64,000 bases of DNA. Origin: Chionis minor (Eukaryota > Chordata > Aves > Charadriiformes > Chionididae). Location of the stretch: positions 2,272,206-2,336,205 of the forward strand of contig VZSF01003599.1 of assembly GCA_013398295.1 (NCBI GenBank), given 5' to 3'. The notes below the pieces were generated by a model. It was not told the origin of the DNA and searched no databases. It saw only the letters and a list, made by a program, of their open reading frames with translations. Made by a program: the position numbers and the translations under genes. Of this stretch, positions 20,501 to 35,557 are shown piece by piece (position 1 is the stretch's first letter; each line of letters starts with the position of its first letter).

Positions 20501-23500
20501 TTCAAGAAATTTTATTGGGAAAAGATAAGTGAAATCATATTGTGGATTTGTGAACCTCTTGTATATATACTGAGAATCCAGTGAGTTGCATCGTGATGTC
20601 TAAATCAGTTTGTAAATAAATACAGAGCACAGGGGCGTTCTTAAGCTTTTCAGTCATGTTTTAGAAACAAAAAAGATGTGTTTAAAAACACTTGAGTTCA
20701 AAAGTAACAAAAAGTAACTGCAGTGACTGTAATTTTAAAAAGTGTATTAAAAAAAGTCGGAGAGATACGTAAAATTAGCCTTGTAGTTTGGTCAATGGAA
20801 CTAACTGGGGGAATTTCAGAAAACAAGGGAAAAAAATTAAATATTTAAGTCCACCATAAAATGTCGGTTAATGTATTTCATCTTCCTTTTTGGGGGAAGG
20901 AGCATCCCTTGAGGAGTCCACGAAACAAAGATTGATATGCAGTGGTCATAGAGTTCATGTAGTGGAATGATTTTTGTAGTTTAAAATATATCTTAAAAAA
21001 TGGAGTAGTGACTGAGATGTATACTAAAACAGAAGAGGAGTTGAGAATGTCCATGAGAGATGCATAATTCCCATGAGATTGCCCCTGCCTAATAACTGTA
21101 TAAAAACTAGCAATGCTATTTATGTGTATACACAGTGTACATTTGTGCTGAAAACCTGCTTAGCACACTGTGTAGAAATGTGTTAAAGCTTTTTTGACCT
21201 CTGTCAGATTTTCCTGATTCCTAGTGTTTCTTGAAAGAAATGCTGGCGCAGGATATACATTATACCTTTGAATAAAATTGATTTTGCTAACTGCATGTAA
21301 AGGACAGTCGATACCACGGAACGTAGCACTTGTAAGCTTTGCCTTTGGCTTCAGCTAAATCATAAAAATAGTCAGATCTACTTTTTTCCAAAGCTGAATT
21401 ATGTTTGTTTATATAGCTTCCTGTTTTTCCTTAAAATGAAATCAAGCAAGAGGAACAAAAGGCTGAAAAATGAGCTTGAGCAATGAAGCAGCACAGCTTT
21501 TCACAAGTGGCTCCTCACCATCCTCACATGCATTACAGCGACACAGTTGTGCGTAGTATTTCCTCCAGGTAGGACTTGGAAAACACGTAGCAGAGCTCAC
21601 ATTCCAGAGCTGATCAGCTCCCAGGAACGTCGTAGCTAGTGAAGTCTGTGCCTGTGTTAAGCACATGGGTAAACAGTAACTGGGTAGCATCTCACTTCTT
21701 GTGTTTAAGTATATAACTCACGGAGACGCTTTTGTAAGCAGAAAATGGTGCCAACCGACACATCTGTCTGGAGCCTTTCGGTACCCAGAAGTTGCAGTCG
21801 TTCCCAGTGAACGTGGGTTCTCTGGCCGATGGTAGCGAACAACCTATAGTTCAAACAACTGCAGTTCTTCCAGATGTGCAGAGCTGGACTAGGCCAGGTT
21901 ATCTGGAGTGCTGCGTTGAAGTGCTTTTCTTATTTCTAAACAAATAAAGTAAGATGTTGCGTAACCTGAAATGCAAACCCTCTTCCAAAATTAGTAAAAT
22001 TATTTAGATTTTTAAAAATAAGTTGACACTTATATTAAAGTAAAATAAAAGCTAGTTGTGGCTGTTCCTATATGTATTTACCAAAACCTGAAGTGTGTAG
22101 GCTAGACATTGGGAGAGCTCACATTAAGATGGTATGTTTGTTTTGGTTTACTTTTTTTTGTCCCTTTCATTTTAATAAAGCAAATATGCTGGCTATTGGC
22201 ACGAGGTGAATTCTGAATACAAGTGTCGGTCACCCTTGGTAGTAGGTCTTGGTACAGTACACTTGGTATGGTAGTCCCATAACATCTTTCTACCTTTTTC
22301 AGGGGTTAAAATGTTGTTTATCTGCAAATGCACCAGTTGAAACCTTTCGATTATCCCTAACCCTGTCCACCAGAGCAGCGTTGTTCTTAGGTGCATCTGG
22401 GAGAAAAAGATTGAAAAGGGGAAAAGAGTCAGCCGTGGAGCTGTGGTTCTCCATCTGCGTGCAGATAAGCCTCACAGAATTGGTGTAGTTCAGTGTCTTG
22501 CTGGTGAACACTTGCTTAATGTTTTCGTTAACAGGGGCTGATAATGGTAGCAGGTTATAGGAGTCTTGCAGAAGCAAAATCTAAGCTGCCAAATCATTGC
22601 TTCCAGCAAAAAAGTTTGGGTAAATATATTTGTGCGCATAAAGTCTCCTCCCTGCTGTCCCTGTCAAAGAAAGGCCTGCAGACCTGCATTCTTTATCAAA
22701 GAATTTGGTCCAAAGTAACCATTAAAGTAATTTAATGGATAAAGTGTCACTGAGAATCTACTGGTGCTGATAATACCTGACAAAAATAGGAGAAGGGGCC
22801 AGCACTGGTGGCTGGTTAGACAAGCCACAGTCTATTTGACTTCTTCAGAGAAGTTACCTGATGTAGTGACAGGTGTTCTGCGAGTGTAATACGTTCCGAT
22901 TTTTGTCTACAGGCCATAATTTGACTAATAATGTGTCTGATGAGTTTCTGCACAGGTTATTCTGCTTATCTCTTGCGTTTTATCCTTTGTCAGAAATGCT
23001 CGAGGGGTGATAGGACTTTGATATGCATGTAAAAGACCGTTGGTTATAGCCAAACTGACACCTCTGTAAACCTTAGTATCAGAGTTAAACAAGGAGAGAA
23101 ATCCACAATCATAATGCTGCAAAAGCAGACAAGGACATGATTTGAAAGTAACTCTATTTTAATGGCTTGTCCCAAATGTCATCTGCTGTTGTGCCTCTGA
23201 ATATAAGGATTCTATAGCACAAAGCAAAACTTAACTTCTTTTGGCTCTTTCATCTTCCCTGTTTTGAAGTCCTATCGTTTGGTTCTTTAGATGACTTGTC
23301 CTTTCTTTTGTCCTGTATGTAACAATTTATGGTTTTTTTCTGTGGAAAGTAATCTGTTTATGAGTGAAATAGAAGTGAAATAGATGTTTAAAAATAAGAT
23401 GCTGTTCAGGTTTTGCCAATCATAACAGGGTTATCAACAACTGTAGGTAGTGTATGTCTGTCATGCTGCTGTAGTTGATCCTACTTTTTTTAGCCATGGG

Positions 23501-26500
23501 CTGTAGGTATTACTGCCTGCCTCTTTGGAATAATAATATATAAGATAATTTTATGCTTACATGTTTTTTTAATGTTAAGTTATGAGCAAAATGTAATTGT
23601 CTAATGAAAACCATCCAATAAGTATTTAAAGAAAAAATGCTTTAGAACATTTCAGGGCTGTTCATTTCTTACTTTACCCTTTTTTTTTTTCCCTCCAGAA
23701 TATAGGTAATTATCCTCTGTTTAGCATGGAAGGGAGGATATTTGTAAATTTCCCTTACCTTGCTTTTTCAAAAGAACAGATAAAAACATAAAACAAAATG
23801 TCACATACTAACATGGCATTTGGGGGTTGGATAGCTTGATGACATTTGGAACTTTTTTTAATTCAAGAACCCTACTATCAAAAACTAGGTGAGAGTTGTA
23901 ATTCCTCATACTGTAAATACTTTAATGTTTAATAGGGGTGGGAAAGTTAAATATCTGAAACTACCATCTTAATTAAGATAGGTGAGGGATCTAAGGATGT
24001 TCTATGCCTTGATATTTGTTCTTCAAAGTACACAAGATACAAAGGCGTGTTGATCTGTGCAACAAACAGATTCACAGCCACTAATTTCTTTGCAGCTGGC
24101 CCTTCAAAACTGAGAATGCAAAGTTCTGTCTGGTTTTGAAGAACTTACCATGGTCAGTGTACTATATTTCTGCTGTATTTCAGTACAACAGCTAAACCCT
24201 GATGAAACTGTTGAGTATTTGAGTATTTTTAGTTTGTCCTATAGGAACTTATGCTGTAGGAGATGTTTTTATCATTTCTACTTAATCTTTGAGCCAATTT
24301 GCTGAGGCTAGAACTGAGAAACTCTTCTAAAAGCTGTAACTGCTCGTTTTAATGCATAGAGCAATCATACACTTCCATTGCTGGTCGACAGTCGCTTATT
24401 CATTCTCAGTCAGGGAATGCTTCACCATAAGCTTTGGAGAACCTGTGGTAAAAAAGGGACAGCGGTAGAAGAGAATCTGGAGTGTTTTCATTTCTTAATC
24501 AAGTAAAAGAATTGTTGATTAACACTGCGTGGTTCTGACGTTATTCACTCTTTCTAGTTTTGATCTAACGTAGGATTCCACTTAGTGCAAAATTCAGCCG
24601 TTCAGAACAGAAGAAATAATAGCCAGTTGTAAAAGTGTTATAACATCATTGATAATGTTCTATACCAGTTGATGTTTGTTCCAGAAACAATGCCATTGTT
24701 TTGTTCTGCTGTAATAAGCACCTTTTGGTTCACTTCTAGTGTTGGCTTTGTGTATTGATTAAGTAATGTAACCCCAAAATAACTAATGTGTGTTCTGGTC
24801 TTATGAATACTGCAAATATGCAAATGTCTTGTAATGAACTGAAGGGCTCATTTCTGTTCTCATACAGCTATAAATTCTTCCTAATACAAAGCTCTTTCCT
24901 AACCCATTCCTGCTAAACAAGAGTTGTTGAATCATTTTTGTTTTCCAAAAAGCTATCTCTGAAGCATTTTTTTATACTGTTTACTGTAGCAAATGTTATT
25001 TCAGTAGTATTTACTTCAGTCATGCAAATATGCTGAAGAACAACTCTGCCAGTGCAATTGCCTGCCACTGTAGCATTTAATAAGGGCCAAAAAAATGTGC
25101 TGTTACCCAAAATGGACAAATAAGTGAGATTCAGTAAACTCTCTCTGAATGTTTGCAGTGTGACTTCCCGGAAGAGCTCTCAAAAAATTTCAATCTCTCA
25201 TCCCTTCAAACGCATAATAAAATCCGTCAGGTAGCCAGCTTGTTGCTGTACTTTCCAAAACTGTGTTCTGCTGACCTGCAGGTTTGCAGAGTCTGGTCAC
25301 TAAAATAGAGTGTTTCTGCCTTTTGGAAATGCTTAATAATCTCCGGGTATCTGTGCTTGCTTTGATTTTATTTTTTTTATTTTATTTCCCCCTTTTCCCC
25401 CCTACATTCACACCCCCAATTTAACACCTATGTCCTTAATTTGCCTGGATCAGCTTTCACTAGTAAAAACACAAACCATAGACAGATTCTTAGTTTTGAC
25501 AGACACTAAGACAGTTTCTTTTGTCCCAGAGATTTGTATTCAGCAGCATCATTTAAACAGCTAGAAATTTTCTGTGTGGCCTGGCAACTTGCTGACATTA
25601 AGTTCTTCCACTGAGCTCTGTGTTCTGCTCTGCTGGTGTTTCAGGCCATTTTGCTGGGTGATTTTTTTTCTCTCGAAGGCAACCCGAGTTGCCACTGAGG
25701 GAACCAGCGTGTTTGTTCACATCGTGGCGTTGTGACCTGACAGCTGTCCCCTGAGCAGTGGGGTGTTGCGTAGGTTTGGAGGGGTAGGTGACTTCTCCCT
25801 GCGTGTTACCCGTTGTCTTGTTCCTACATGTTCACTTAGGGGTAGCTAAAGTTCCTTCTGAGCAGCTTTCCAAACAGGATTCGTTAGCAGCCTGAAGCAG
25901 CGGTGTGTCCATCTTTTCTCCGAGATGTCTGGACACTGCCAGCAGCCTGAAGGTCAAGGATAGCCCGCGGTTTCAGCATCCAGTCCTTTTGGTGGATGCC
26001 ATGGGGTGCTTAGTGTCGTGGTTTTCTTCGTTCTGAGAGAATCTGAGAGAATCTCTCTGTGTGAGCTAAAAGTAAATATGTCATTCGTTTATTAACTTCC
26101 TTTTTGGCAGTGTTATGATAGCTTGTGTTTTACGCAGCCAGATGAACTTGGGCACTGAAAACCCTTGGTTTTTTTTCTTCCCTCTCATATTTTCTTCTTA
26201 ACTCTACTTTGCCTACAGCTATTTTGTTTCAAGCTATTAGAGGTGTCTACTTCAAGGCAAACAGGTCTATTACATATTCAGTAGTGCTCAAAGCAAAGAC
26301 TAAGATACTGTATAAAGAGGTGAATAACGTTGTCTTGGAACAAAAGTCGGCTGCTGTGGTCTCTTAGGAAACTCGGAAGTTTGGAGATGAGGTGTCTGCA
26401 ATTACACATGGATTGTGAAGTTTGTGAAATTGGAAATGAGCCTCTGCTAAACCAGTCACTCAAACGATCATGCTATGAAATGTCTATAATCCTTGGAGTA

Positions 26501-27894
26501 AACCACTCTAGTACTGCTTTGTTGCTATTTTTGTAAATATTGTGATAGCAGTTGGCAGTTAAAGCTCAGCAAAGTGTCATGGCGCTCTCACTTGAAGCAA
26601 AGCGGGATTTCCCGTTGTTCAAATGTGGTCAATTATTGCCCTGACATACTCACAATGGGACATGGGTAAAAAGAAAGGAAGAGATCACCTACTTCTAATT
26701 TGGTTATTTCACGTTTTAATGTATTGCTGTTTATTCCGCTCACGGTAAGCATCCTTGTATCAAACAGTGAAAGTGTCAGAACAGGTGGAGCAGAAATTAT
26801 GACTGAGGGAAACTGATTTCTCCAGTTGCCTTGAAATGGCAGCTGGGGGAATGACAGGCTTTGAAATGAGGAGCATATCTATAGTGCCTGACTTGAATTG
26901 TTCTAAACAAGGTATTGAGCAGAATTCTCTCAGGTACAAGCTGATAATTTGAAAATTTCTCAGAGTACGGTATGTTTTGCTTAACTGACTGCAGTCAGAA
27001 TTACTCATTGAGCATGAATTGTGCATTGACCTGCTCTATCTTTGAGATTAATAACTTTTGTGATCTTCCCCAACCCTTTACATGCAAAACATTTATTTCA
27101 CAAAGTACAGAAATAATTTATATCGACAGTAACTCATTTTGCTGTTTTCCTTGAGGTTGTAATCTAAACAGCACAGTTCAAGGATGAAAGTGACTTTAAA
27201 ACTTAACTTTGGATGTCAGTAGTTCCTGGTTGTATTTTCAGGTTTATCCCTTTTGAAATAAAAGGGATAAATAGATGAAAAGATATGATAGTACCTATTT
27301 TTTAGAACGCGTTTCTTCTAAAAACTAAAGATGAAAACTTCAGAACTCTGTCCTATTTAAGCTGACAGTCTTAGTGTGCATATCCCAACTTGCTTATGTG
27401 CCTTTGGGGAACTGTATTGGCCTCCATTAAACACTACTGGGTGCGTGTTTTTGAGGATGTCAGCCTTACTTAAGCACACTTTACATAATACTGATGCAGC
27501 ACTGTGAGGTTTTAAAGCATTTGTGGGAGGTTAGATTGTTATTGATTTAACAACTACTTGCTTAAGATGGATGGATTTCTCACACACTTTCATGAGTCAA
27601 AAAATGTGAGGTGATTGTTAGTTATTATTTTCCTTGCTGTTGTACTTGTTACCCAGCGTTTCCGCAGAAAAACTGTATTGTAGATTGGCAAGACTACCAA
27701 GCAGGGTATCTTAAGTTTCTTTGCCAGAATGTGAACATTACGTGGCATGCACAGGAGCAGCTGTAGCCCTCTGTTTAGTGTAAAGGACTAGAGATGTTTA
27801 TGTGTTGTCCTCACTTATACAACTTTCTCAAATTAAAACTTTGCATGCAACTTTTGAAAACTGATGGCTGTTCTTTGTTTACCTTTGATTTCAG
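17540..27894 (+). other. Large SFSWAP intron (10.4 kb)
   Basis: This is the largest intron in the window. I recognise no CR1 tail, LTR or RNA gene in it. It is AT-rich, with scattered T tracts (19442, 22150, 23682, 25370). Around 18445-19750 there are several short open frames on the minus strand without a recognised domain. The acceptor is ctttgatttcag. An old inserted element too decayed to recognise by eye could be present. Confidence 0.75.
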
Positions 27895-28160
27895 AGTGTC
27901 AATAGCATACCGTGTCCTGTGACTGCAGTCAGAACTTTACCTACCTTAGAAGTTAAACACGCAGAAAGGCCTTCAAGCAGAAGCAAAGATCCTCCTAGGG
28001 ATGAAGAAAAAGAAAAGAAAAGGAAAAAACATAAGAAAAGATCTCGGACAAGATCTCGATCACCGTTCAAGTATCATTCGTCATCTAAGTCCAGATCTAG
28101 ATCACATTCAAAAGCAAAGCACTCGCTTCCCACTGCCTATAGAACTGTCAGACATTCAAG
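27895..28160 (+). CDS. SFSWAP: SFSWAP exon: start of RS domain
   Basis: The exon is 266 nt, phase 0 in and phase 2 out, encoding window residues 516-603. It begins [20 protein letters not shown], then a Lys/Glu-rich basic stretch ([14 protein letters not shown]) and the first RS-rich block with RSRTRSRSP and [12 protein letters not shown], ending in [13 protein letters not shown] domains are phosphorylated on Ser, carry nuclear-speckle localisation and mediate contacts with other SR proteins. The donor is gtgggt. A frame continues to 28296 in the intron and is not coding. Confidence 0.97.
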
Positions 28161-31100
28161 GTGGGTTTGGAAACCAAACATGTTCTTTAGAGTTCTATGT
28201 GGGGTAATGCTTAAAACATTTTTGCACTTCTTCCATTGTGTAAGTGTCTATGTACCCATTACAAAAGGGTATAGTCACCTTGAAGACAGTGAATAAATAT
28301 CATCACCTGTGGAAGATCTTTGAAAATAGTTTTAATGGAATAATGAGTCATTAATTTCTAATTACATAGTGCAAAAATTGTAGCAGTAAATGCTTTTTCA
28401 CTCTAGTCTCTGAAATAACTGGCATTAATATGTAGGAATGTCATTATAGCAGAAACAGGACTCGCTAATAAGTCTGTGGCTGTTGCTGGAGTAAAGTAAT
28501 CAGACAATATTAAGATAAGAAATAGAGGGAAAGAACCAGGTGGTTGAACTGCAGAGCTCATAAAGCAAGAAAGCGGTCGGTTAGCCTGTGCAAAGATGTG
28601 ACGAATGAGTGGCAGAAGAGAGATGACAGGAATTCAGGAAGGGTGAAAACAGAGTTGATGAGGAAGGGAGACCACAGAAGAATGTACCCCAGTGCAGTGA
28701 ACTCTGTATTTATTAATGAGATTGAATTCACTATATTAATTATCCAACTATAAGACAATATATATTGTGTTATATTAATACTGTTAATTACATCTAAGGT
28801 GTTTGGGTCTAGGAAACATTGACGTTTAGTCTCTGTAAAATATGTCGTATCTGAATGCCCTGCGACATAGCAGTTGTCATGGTCAGCTGGAAGGGCTTAT
28901 TCTTGAGGTTGCGTTCTCTGCATCGTGCTACAGAACAGCGCTTAAGTAACTTGTAGTTCAAAAAAATTGTGCATCTAAATACTACAACAGCTATATATGT
29001 GTGTGTGATGCGTGCAAAATCATATATATCTTTGTGGCCACGCCTATGACATATGCTTTTTCCTGAAAAACAGCTTCTAGCCCTTTCTGGCGGTGTGACA
29101 AAACTTCTCATCCTACGCTTTCCTTGTGCATTTTTTGTTTAACACAGTGTTTAAGTACACTAATATGAGTAAGTGTTAGCACGTTACAACTCGTTATTTT
29201 ATACTAGATTTTTAAAGTTAAATACAGTACTTTGCTGAAGACATCTCTGCTATTCAGAGGTACAGGGAATTAAATGGACATAACGTGGGCTGAAATATTC
29301 AGTCTGACATGCTGCTTATTTGACTGACTTTGAGAACAGGTGGTCACGATGCTTCGTGTTATAAGGCACATTCCAAAATGCTGTGTGCCATTCCTTTTCT
29401 GTGCTTACCAGTGTGTAAAGGGAATGATGCTGAATGAAGCTTTCCTTTTTTTTAAGAAGTGAATGGAAGTCCTCTCAGAGTTAAGGATATCTTGGGGAAA
29501 AGTCTCCTCAGGTGAATCACTCATCTTTTCAACTCCCTGTCAAGCCATATCTTCACTTGAAGCTCCTGTGTCACTTCATCCAAGCTATGTTACCTATATT
29601 TATACATGATTTTGCTGATAGGTGGTAAAAACAAGGAGAAACATCATAGTAATGCTAAAAAAAATATTAAATCGTCTTCTCTGGCACCCTGAAAAGGACA
29701 AAGAGCCATCTGAGAAGATCCTTACCAGTACTTGGATATGCTGCTCAATGGGATAAAGACAATCTTGCACGTTGCATGAGCTTGCATCGGGCAGCAATCA
29801 GATTGATGGGAACTTGCAAGTATCAATATGTCTTCAGTGACTTCACAGAGATGTCTGGTCCTTTCACCAGGCTTGAGTACTTCCACTGGCTGGTCTACAT
29901 TTGGTTCTGATGGTGAAAAGACAACAGTCTACTGAAGTCTACTGTGAACTATCCACATACATAGTGGATAGTCTCATTATGTTTTGGTTGGTTGGAGTTT
30001 TTTTTGGTGGCCATAGTTCAGCTGATGGAGAAATTACATAAAAATCACCAAGAACAGTTAATCTACTGGAGCTAATCTTTGTGTGCCATCAACACAACAC
30101 CTGATTAAATTTGATTGGATATTTCCTAGTTCAGCTGTTGAATTCTACAGCCTGAGAAGTCCAATAAACTTGATGATGGCTATTTGAATTTTAAAATTGT
30201 TTCAGGACAACGGCACCACGTCTTACACCGAAAACATTTTGCATGTTATAATATGCTGTAGCATGTCACAAGAATGTGACTAAATCTAAGGCCCAAGGAC
30301 CTCCTGGTAATTCAACTGTAATGAATACCTTTCTCCTGCATCTGATGCTTGATCTAGTGACCGTATTGGTTTACTTTAATGTAGTCTGTAAAGACAAGCA
30401 AGTCTTACGCTGGATGCATCAAGTGTCTCCTCATCTGGAAGACAACGATGTTGTTTGGCCTCAGCTGGAGTACTGCGTCCAGTTTTGTGCATCCTTTAGA
30501 AGGAATTAGACCAGTTGGAGGAACTTTAAAGGGAGTCATCAAAAATTTTCAGAATTAAAAAAAAGAAAAAGAAAAAAAGAGTGAGTGAGTTGGAATGACT
30601 GTTTGGGAGGACTGAAGGAAGATGAAATGAGTCTTCACGTAGACCAAAAAAGAGGAAATAGAACATTCTTTTTAGCCCCTGATGTTTGGACAATAAATAA
30701 TGGATTTAAATTGATAACAGAGAGACTAGGAAGCTTTTCCTAGTATCTCAGTGGTAAAGGTATTTAACATAGCTTCTGAACGTTCCGTTGTGGGAAATTT
30801 CTGTATCAAGAATGAGAGCGTGGAGAATGTTGAATAGTCTTATTTCTTGAAGTCTTTTCTACCCCTGCCTTTCTAATTATGGCCCACATGGTCTCACATT
30901 GCACAAGAAATGGTGATGATTGAAGGCTTGCTTTATTGAAGTGTTTACTATGCCTTAACATATTCACTGTATATGCAAAATTAAAGCTCTTGCTTCTGAA
31001 ACCAGAAAATTTGTAGAGTAATCACAAGTGGGAGCTGATTTGTAAGCCAGTCAGATACTGATCTGTTTTGTCTCTCAAATGCTTAGTCTTAGTAATTGCC

Positions 31101-34100
31101 AAAAGAGGCAAATGTTGTTGCCTAGCTAGAAGATACGACTGACGTTCTTTTTTTAATTTATTTATATATTTTGTGTTGATTAAGAGAAAATTATTTCCAT
31201 GTGTTGTCTTGTCTCGTTCAAAACATGGCACCTTTCACATCTGTTTGCTCTTCAGTTTTCCCAGTGCTTTCACCTAGGACGGTATTTTTTTCCTAGATTC
31301 CCAGAACATTGGACCTTACAGCTTACTGCTGAATGAATAGTTCTGTAAAGAGTCCTACTCTCCTGGGATAAAGCGTAAACTATTTGTAGAGGTTAATGTG
31401 TTCATCTCGTATTAAGTGGATGACACTTAGAGATAGTCTTTATTGTGTGGGCATCAATGCTAAATTATAGTGGAACATCCCTATTTTGACTAACTGCTTT
31501 ATTTGAATGTCTCACTTCAATGTTCTTTGCTTGAGATTTTGTTGCCTTATTTTATTCTGTTCAAAATGTATACTCTAACCTACAAATCTCAATATAAAGT
31601 GATTATTGATGCTTTATTTTACCTCGAGTGGACTGAAAGAAGCCAGAATTTTCCCTTTCTGTAGTAAATACTGTTCCAGTTCCTGTTAATCAAATAATGT
31701 AGAGTAACAACTAAGATGTTTGTTTTAATAAACAAACTTTCAGAACTTTCTTAGAGAGTAGCTTATTAGGTTTGAAGTATCTGCACAGTGAAAATAAGTA
31801 TTTTTGATTTTAAGTTATTTTAACTATTGAAGTTAAACTAACTGTCAGACAAAAGACGAGCTGTGCTTATTTCATGTTTTTTCAATAGACTATATTGCAT
31901 CCAGATTATAATTAATTGTGATCCCTAAATTGTAATAATGACCACTCAACTCATGCCCTGTATTTGGGGAACAGTCTTAAAGCCGCAGATTTTGTGAGGT
32001 TTCCATATAGACATTAGTTGAACTTCTGTTTAAAAACACTTTGAGCAGTTACTATTTAATGGTATAAGTTGTTTCAAAAAGTAAGATTAAAAATCACCTT
32101 TGTCATATATCATATTGTGACGAATAGGTAATGAGATGTGGGAAGTTAAGCGCAGGAATTTTCAGTAACTTTCTTTGCTGGTTATTTGAGTGATATTCAG
32201 TATCCTTTTCAAGCTCTTCCTTTTTGGTTTGTGTATCTTCTTTTTTTTTTTTTTTTTCTTTTCCAAGGTGCCTGTTGTGCTTAGAAATCCTACAGATGAA
32301 CTTTGCAATATACTTGTCTCTATACCATTTTATATCACTTGTTTATTATTTATTTTTGCATTGTTAGAGGTCTAGGGGCTCTGCTCTATTTAGAAATAGT
32401 CTTTGGTGGTAAGATACAATTTTTGTACTCTTGCATTTTTTTATATTTTCTAATGCATCTTCAGAGAGTATTAAAGTTGAAAATTTTTGTTCAAATAACG
32501 TGAATTTGATTCAAGGCATGTTTTGGATATTAATTTTTCTGGGTAGCGCAACCAAACCTGTTTTATAGCAACAAGTTCAAAACGTTGTAGCTACGTAAGG
32601 AACCCAGATATATTGGCTCAGCTGCGGCATGTGGTGTGCTGACAGCAATTCTCTGTGTAAAGGCATGTTATTTTCTGGAAGAAAACTTCCGTACCAGAAT
32701 GAGTCCCATAAAGCTCCTGGTATCATACAGTTTTAATTCTAGATGAGCTTGACAGATTAAAGTTAAATAAAAGTCGTGGAAACAGTAAACCATGTCCCAA
32801 AGCGCTGTAAGCTCCTGCAGCGTGGATTGCTTTGGAGCTCTCGCTCCCAAAGAGAGAATTAGTTATTACAACTAAGGACTTAACGTCAAAGATGGGGCAC
32901 ATTCGTTAAATCTGTCTCGGAAAACAAACAGCTTTTGTACCTTTCGGTCATTTGTAGGTCGGTGTCTTTTTTTCTAACTGGCTTCAAAGCACCGTTAAAA
33001 GTTTGGTGTGAAGCACACGTGGCGGCGGTGGGTGCCCTTCGCAGAGGGGGGGTTGTCAGGCCAGGAGCTCCCTGTGCTGCCCTTGCTGAGCGGGGAGGTC
33101 TCGCTGCTGCCTGGCAGGACATCCAAAGACTGATGGTGTTCATCTGAATCTCTGGTTTCTCCCAGCAGATCTTTGTACTCCGTGCTCTAAGCTACCGGTG
33201 TGTTTGTACGAGTGAGTGTGGTTTGTGTGCGTGGCGAGAGGAGGGGAAGGGAAGCAGAGGCACTCCTTGCTGCTGAGTGAGTAGGGATTTGGCTAGGTGA
33301 CATTTGGATGTTTGTTTTGAACTAGAGGTGGAAAACCTAAACTTCTCTTTGATACTGATTGCTTCTCTTTATATTGTCTAGTAACACAGTAGTACTAAGC
33401 CACAAATTTATCCAGTGCATGAGTTATAAACAGTAATTAGCAGTGGCATAGTTACTTTTCACTAAGTTTGGCTAGAGTACACCCATGCGCGTGTGAGATT
33501 TTTGCCTCGATGTTGGGAATTTAAGAGACTTGGAAGTAGCTGTTCTTTGCAAAAAAAGGTTGTTTGGGGTTTTTTTCTCCTTGTGACCTGATTTTCTTAT
33601 TGCTGAGGCAGTGTCTGTTCACCTAGTTTTAATTGCTATTTTGTAATGAGACATGCCAAGCTTTGTAACCCTTTGAACTTTTGGGGCCCTGCTGAACGCA
33701 AGTGATAATGACTGTAAAGGAATAGAGTACCTTTTGAAATAGCAGTCTAATGAAAGTAATCATTGATGTATTGCAGTAAAACTGTTAAGCTGGTTTTAAT
33801 TGTTTGAAGCTAATGGCCAAAGTTCTTAACATTTGGTGGTTGGAAGAATGTTGTAGAACCACAAACGTCAGTTCATAAAAATGAAGCTAATGCCTTTTTC
33901 TTTCTGATTGTTTGGACTTTTTTTAGGCTGGTCCATATAGGCATGTTTCACTAAGGTTCAGCTTTTGGTTAAGGGACTGAGCCTTTTCAGGATTCTAGTT
34001 AATACCAAAACTAGCACATTTTATTCTAAATGTGAAGTGTGTGCCTCCGTATCACAGACTCACAGCATCCACAGGGACACTGAGCGTGGAGCCAAGTCTG

Positions 34101-35557
34101 AGCAGCTCATCAATGGCAGCAGCAACAGAGCGGGAAAATTATCAGGCAACTTCGACCACGAAAAGATTTGACTGCTGGAGCTCTTTTGAGGGAAATCCTG
34201 GTAAAATGTCAAGGTGTCTGACTGACCCCAAACTTTATAATCTGTTGGGTTTTTTCCTTTTTTAATCCTTCTGAATGGCCTGGTAAAGATCAGATTTCTA
34301 AGTGACAAAGCAGTTAATTTGCAACACTTAACTGCCATTGTGATTACGTTTTTTTCATTTTCAGTTGATCTCTTTTGTTGTAGGTGTAAGAGATGGCTCA
34401 GGAGTGTGTGTGGGTATATACTATATATATGGTGTGAGTCTGCAGAAGATCAGTGATTTCACAAATGGCTTGTCTTTTAGTCACTGCAAATTAGGTATTT
34501 TCAAAAACATGAATGTTTGGTATATATGGAATGACATACCTATAGTAAATAAATAAGAAAGGCTTTCAAATAAATGAGCAAATAGAAGTAAAATTATCAG
34601 AACTATATATTTTAGTAAGAACAAAACTAGCTGTTACTGTCAGGAGTTTGGGTGGATTTGGGGTTTGGTTTTTTTCCTTCTCTTTTTTTTTTTTTTTTTT
34701 CCTCTCCAAGCTGGGTCCCTGAATTGCCCCCTTCTCCATCTTCCCCCCCTTCCCTCCATATCTCAGGACTTTTCTCATTTCATTTATTTTGTTATTCAGA
34801 AATACTCAAGTTTTACTTGCACATCCACTTAATTCCAAATCTTAGAGAAAAAGAGTTAAGCTCTTAAGTTAATCTCTGATCTTAACTGGGCATGCTTTCT
34901 TTTTTCCCCCTCTTGATCTCTTTCTCACTTTGGTAGGAAAAATATCTCAAGTTGAAGTGCTGGTGCCAAACAATGCCGATCCTGGGTTGTTGGTCACTTG
35001 CACAGGTGAAAATGTTGGCTGCGCTAGGATTATTCTGCAGCATCGGGGGCAAAATTTCCTGGACTTGTCAGTGTGGGAGATGTGCTGAAAACAAAAAATT
35101 GTCTTTATCTCCGTGATGCAGCAGTTCTAAAAACATACCGCTAATTTGAGAAGACAAGGTCAGGTCCGACAGTCCCAGGCTTCAAGCCAAATTGGACTTC
35201 TGCATACCACCGTTAGTAAACTCTGTCGCCGCAAAAGGTGACTGGACCTAAAGTAAAACCTTCCCACCTACTAATACAGAAGTTGACATTAGCACACAAT
35301 ACCAAAAAATAATTGCTTTTCCCCTCACCTCCTGCTGGGAGTGGAAAGCAATGGATAATTACATCCTAAATGTCTTGGATGGGTAAGAAATTTTTATGCA
35401 GCTGACAAGTCTTGGAGACTAAGTACCCCATGTTGGTATAAAATAGGCATTTGAAAGGTGTTATATTTGCATTTGGTGACAGCAGAATTCCACTGAAATG
35501 GAAGTACTGACATAAGTAACAAAAGGCAAACTTTTGGATGTTTTTTTTCCTGCTCAG
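28161..35557 (+). other. SFSWAP intron (7.4 kb)
   Basis: It contains an old CR1 fragment (30270-30830), a GC-rich patch (33010-33120), T-rich tracts (32240-32262 and 34684-34702) and a run of mixed A/G near 30558-30585. No RNA gene was recognised. The acceptor is a strong tract (tttttttcctgctcag). Confidence 0.8.
30270..30830 (+). mobile_element. Old, diverged CR1 LINE fragment
   Basis: The + strand reads WPQLEYCVQFCASFRRN near 30460-30508, matching the CR1 ORF2 C-terminal motif (RPxLEYCVQFW). It is followed by a degenerate ggacaataaataatggattt block (30688) that corresponds to the conserved 'gacaagaaataatggg' region, and further decayed 3' sequence. Many indels and stops show it is ancient. 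Boundaries are approximate. Confidence 0.75.

Noticed and set aside
32190..32375. Exon-like acceptor after a long T tract at 32240-32262 with an open frame
   Set aside because: The frame encodes only a hydrophobic low-complexity peptide, has no matching phase within SFSWAP and no homology to the protein.
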